Source: Verrucomicrobiota bacterium (GTDB lineage: Bacteria; Verrucomicrobiota; Kiritimatiellia; UBA8416; JAIOPI01). From it: 12,531 bases of DNA. The notes under the pieces were generated by a model that was not told the DNA's origin, ran no database searches, and saw nothing but the letters and a program-made list of their open reading frames with translations. This document shows positions 10,389-12,531 of the stretch, one piece after another. The stretch lies in the NCBI GenBank assembly GCA_027620105.1, contig JAQCIA010000024.1:1-12531 (forward strand). The letters are read 5' to 3'. Within the stretch, counting starts at the first letter, position 1, and each line of letters begins with the position of its first letter. The translations under genes and the position numbers were made by a program.

Positions 10389-10789
10389 ACCGCAACCCGC
10401 AGCCAGCGCCCCTGCCCACGTTTTCCGCCTTCTGGCCCTTGTGCCTGTTGGGGGCGAGTTTGTTTATCTTTCTTGGCTGGCAGCTGACGGAGTCCATCCG
10501 GCAGAATCAGCAACTTGCGATTGCGACCAAGCAGCAGGAAGCACTGGCAGGTCGGGCGGCGCAGACGGAAAGTCAGCTGCAGTCGATCATGATGGACTTG
10601 CTGTCGCTGGCGTCCACCGATGACGAGGCCAAGGCCATCGTCACGAAGTATGGCATCCGCTTCAATCCACCGGCTGCGACAGAGCCTACTGCAGCGGCGC
10701 CGGTTGCCGCGCCCTCCCCGGAAGAGCCGCTGTCCCCATCCGTGGAGCCAACGGCGGTCACGCCTCCCGAAGCGCCCGGAGCCGAGTAA
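10385..10789 (+). CDS. small single-pass membrane protein B (tandem paralogue)
   Basis: Unrecognised 134-residue protein. It has an N-terminal membrane segment (about 15-33, AFWPLCLLGASLFIFLGW), then a helical region with TKQQEALAG (48-56), MMDLLSLASTDDEAKAIVTK (69-88), YGIRFNPP (89-96), and a Pro/Ala/Glu-rich disordered tail. It aligns with the upstream small protein: membrane segment, KQE.L, D at equal distance from K-(H/Y)-G-(F/I), and N-(A/P)-P. The two look like a diverged tandem duplication. The start ATG overlaps the upstream stop (ATGA), so they are co-translated and may form a hetero-oligomer. Neither has an enzymatic motif. A scaffold or membrane-sensor role is only a guess. Confidence 0.65.
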   Translation: MNRNPQPAPLPTFSAFWPLCLLGASLFIFLGWQLTESIRQNQQLAIATKQQEALAGRAAQTESQLQSIMMDLLSLASTDDEAKAIVTKYGIRFNPPAATEPTAAAPVAAPSPEEPLSPSVEPTAVTPPEAPGAE

Positions 10790-10925
10790 GGCCGGGCGGT
10801 TTCGGTCGGATTCCTGCGCATCGCGCCCTCTCTGTTGGGCCGGTTTGATCCGGTGTCGCGACGGAGGGCATCAGATTCGTTCCGCAACCCCTACCAGTCT
10901 CTATCGCCGGGCCCGACTTGCCGCG

Positions 10926-12368
10926 CTAGGCCATGAAACCCAGATCGGGCTGCGGAAAGCGTGACAGATTGGGGAAGACGATGTCCAGATTGGAGCCGGT
11001 CACACCGAACCATTTGGCCAGCGTCGCGGCATACTCATCCACGCTGGTGGTGGGGATATATCGGCCCCGCCCGTTGCTGGTGTTGACGTCGTCCGGGCCG
11101 TTCACCAGCAGTGACGGAATCTGTCCGTAAATGTCCCCGCCGTTCACCGCGCCCCCCATCACAAACATGTGCGTGCCCCAGGCGTGGTCGCTCCCGGCGG
11201 TTGTCGGGTCGCTCTTGTTCGGCGTTAGCGTGCGGCTGAAGTCGCTGGCGCCAAAGGTCGTGACCTGGTTCTGCACGCCCAGCTCGACTGTTGCATCATA
11301 GAAGGACGCGAGTGCGGCATTTAACTCGATGAGCAGTGCGTCGTGCGTGCCATTCTGATTGTCGTGTGTGTCGAATCCGTCGAGGACCACGAAAAAGATC
11401 TGGCGCTTCTGGCAGAGCTTTTCCCGTGCGGCGATCAGTTTCGCCACCATCCCGAGCTGGGCGCCGAGGTTGCTGGCGGGAAAAGGTGTGGTCACGGTGA
11501 TGCTCGTCAGCGCGGCTGTCAACAACTGGTCCGCATCATACGCGCGGTTGACGACGGACGCGTAGGCGCCCTGCATGAGGTTCGGATTCCCCATGGCCAT
11601 GAGGTCGCGAAAGGCCTGCAGGCGTGCGCCCTGGTTGTTGCTCTTGTATGTGCCGTCACTGTTCAGTGCGTTCGTATAGGCCGGGCCGTAGCCGGAGAGT
11701 GGCACGGAACCGGTGGTGGATACGGCATAGGGTGCCGTGGCCACGCCAACCTGGAAATTGTTCAGGCCCGCGAGAGTCATGGAGATGGAAATTTCCGCCC
11801 CGAGCGCGCTGTTCGCTGACACGAGCAGGTCGGCCATGCGCCCGCCCCAACCCGTCGTAAACGGCTGATCTGGCAGGCTTGACTGCCACTGCACCTGCTG
11901 GTCGCTGTGCGAAAACAGCTGCGACGGCAGCGGCACGGCGTTGGCCGTGTAGAGCGCCTTTGTGGTGGGCACCACGAGTGTGCCCACGTTGGCCACCATC
12001 GCCAGGTGGCCAGCATCGAAGATCGGCTTGATCCCGGACAGCACCGGATTCAACCCGTAGGCCGACCCGTCGGCGTAGGTCGCGGGCGCCAGCGCCAGAA
12101 GACCACCCGCCGGCAACGCCAGCACGCCACGGCCGGCGTCATAGTGCGTGCGATTCGGTCCGCTGATCGGGGTCAGGAGATTGTGGGTGTCGTTGCCGCC
12201 GCGCATGAACACGCAGACCAGCGACTTGTAATCCGGGATGGGGCCACAATTCGCCGCCAATGCGCTCCCGATTCCCTTGAGATGAAACAGCGTGTTCATG
12301 ATCGCGCTGGTGGTAAGCAGCGTGCACGCGGACTGCTTCAAAAAACTGCGGCGGCTGATGATCTGCAT
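10926..12368 (-). CDS. Tat-exported DUF1501 family protein
   Basis: 480-residue exported protein of the DUF1501 family, related by fold to the sulfatase/alkaline phosphatase superfamily. A twin-arginine signal SRRSFLK (5-11) is followed by a hydrophobic stretch and a probable cleavage site at SALA (35-38). Conserved blocks: LVCVFMRGGNDTHNLL (50-65), FSHSDQQVQW (152-161), FVVLDGFDTHDNQ (326-338), FGASDFSRTLTPN (372-384), GSDHAWGTHMFVMGG (392-406) and GRGRYIPTTSVDEYAATLAKW (from 434). The DH-x-W-x-x-H and DGFDTH elements sit where metal ligands occur in the superfamily. Length is typical. Shine-Dalgarno GGAGG (minus strand, 12378-12374) is 5 nt before the ATG. It follows the DUF1800 gene by 14 nt; this pair is very common in planctomycetes, verrucomicrobia and some proteobacteria. 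The biochemical role is not established. It converges on the small-membrane-protein genes, and the 136-nt gap between them shows no clear terminator. Confidence 0.9.
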   Translation of the reverse strand: MQIISRRSFLKQSACTLLTTSAIMNTLFHLKGIGSALAANCGPIPDYKSLVCVFMRGGNDTHNLLTPISGPNRTHYDAGRGVLALPAGGLLALAPATYADGSAYGLNPVLSGIKPIFDAGHLAMVANVGTLVVPTTKALYTANAVPLPSQLFSHSDQQVQWQSSLPDQPFTTGWGGRMADLLVSANSALGAEISISMTLAGLNNFQVGVATAPYAVSTTGSVPLSGYGPAYTNALNSDGTYKSNNQGARLQAFRDLMAMGNPNLMQGAYASVVNRAYDADQLLTAALTSITVTTPFPASNLGAQLGMVAKLIAAREKLCQKRQIFFVVLDGFDTHDNQNGTHDALLIELNAALASFYDATVELGVQNQVTTFGASDFSRTLTPNKSDPTTAGSDHAWGTHMFVMGGAVNGGDIYGQIPSLLVNGPDDVNTSNGRGRYIPTTSVDEYAATLAKWFGVTGSNLDIVFPNLSRFPQPDLGFMA

Positions 12369-12382
12369 GGGGGCCTCCGGGG

Positions 12383-12531
12383 TCAGCGTTGAATCACGTA
12401 GTCCGGGCTGTTGACGATCAGATAGATCGCGGTCTTGATGCGCTCGTTGTCCTGGCTCGAACCGGAGATGTTGGTGGTGACGTTCAGCGCGTTCGTGATG
12501 ATGGTGCGCGCGCCGGCAGACATGGATTGAT
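12383..12531 (-). CDS. DUF1800 family protein, C-terminal 48 codons only
   Basis: The end of a gene that begins right of the window. The 48 visible residues include NERIKTAIYLIVNSPDYVIQR followed by TGA. The closing pattern (helix, then N/T-S-P-[ED]-[FY]-x-[VI]-Q) is the usual C-terminus of DUF1800 proteins, which are encoded just upstream of DUF1501 partners. The stop-to-start gap to the DUF1501 gene is 14 nt, so they form one operon. Identification rests on this short tail plus the neighbour. Confidence 0.75.
   Translation of the reverse strand, partial: QSMSAGARTIITNALNVTTNISGSSQDNERIKTAIYLIVNSPDYVIQR

Noticed and set aside
10790..10925. Bidirectional terminator between the convergent genes
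   Set aside because: Only short stems (CCGG-N6-CCGG, CGGGCCCG) are present, without T-runs on either strand.

Overview
This is a GC-rich bacterial window from a Gram-negative, double-membraned organism: it encodes a lipoprotein-type periplasmic adaptor, an RND pump, a TolC-type outer-membrane channel and a Tat-exported protein. The DUF1800/DUF1501 pair, the GT39-type membrane glycosyltransferase, the unusual DnaQ-like exonuclease and the fused RND pump together recall Verrucomicrobiota (Opitutales-like) or neighbouring PVC lineages. That placement is an inference from gene content, not proof. I saw no tRNA, rRNA, CRISPR array, insertion sequence or phage gene.

Layout. On the minus strand at the left are a GT39-like membrane glycosyltransferase (1-1228, cut by the window edge) and, upstream of it, a DEDDh 3'-5' exonuclease (1301-1924). 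A gene-poor stretch (1925-2242) holds an imperfect inverted repeat. A 65-residue unknown protein follows (2243-2440, TTG start with a good Shine-Dalgarno), then pdxH (2496-3086). The central block is one operon: a MarR-type regulator (3195-3671), a periplasmic adaptor lipoprotein (3668-4780) and a single 1521-residue protein (4800-9365). That protein joins a complete RND inner-membrane pump to a complete TolC-type outer-membrane factor. After it come a MerR-like HTH protein (9456-9998) and two small single-pass membrane proteins that look like tandem paralogues (10062-10388 and 10385-10789). Convergent to these on the minus strand are a Tat-exported DUF1501 protein (10926-12368) and the last 48 codons of a DUF1800 protein (12383-12531).

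How the genes work together. The MarR protein probably represses its own operon through two adjacent 13-nt palindromes that lie between the -10 box and the first codons. The adaptor plus the fused pump/channel would form a complete tripartite efflux machine from two polypeptides. The fusion joint contains a signal-peptide-like segment, which suggests either cleavage into two proteins or an extra membrane crossing that delivers the channel half to the periplasm. The channel half could then assemble 1:1 with the trimeric pump.

A recurring feature is the start-site layout. Genes that seem to head transcripts (pdxH, marR, perhaps the glycosyltransferase) have a -10-like hexamer 12-14 nt before the start codon and no Shine-Dalgarno, which suggests leaderless mRNAs. 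The adaptor, pump and DUF1501 genes inside operons, and the 65-codon gene, carry clear Shine-Dalgarno sequences.
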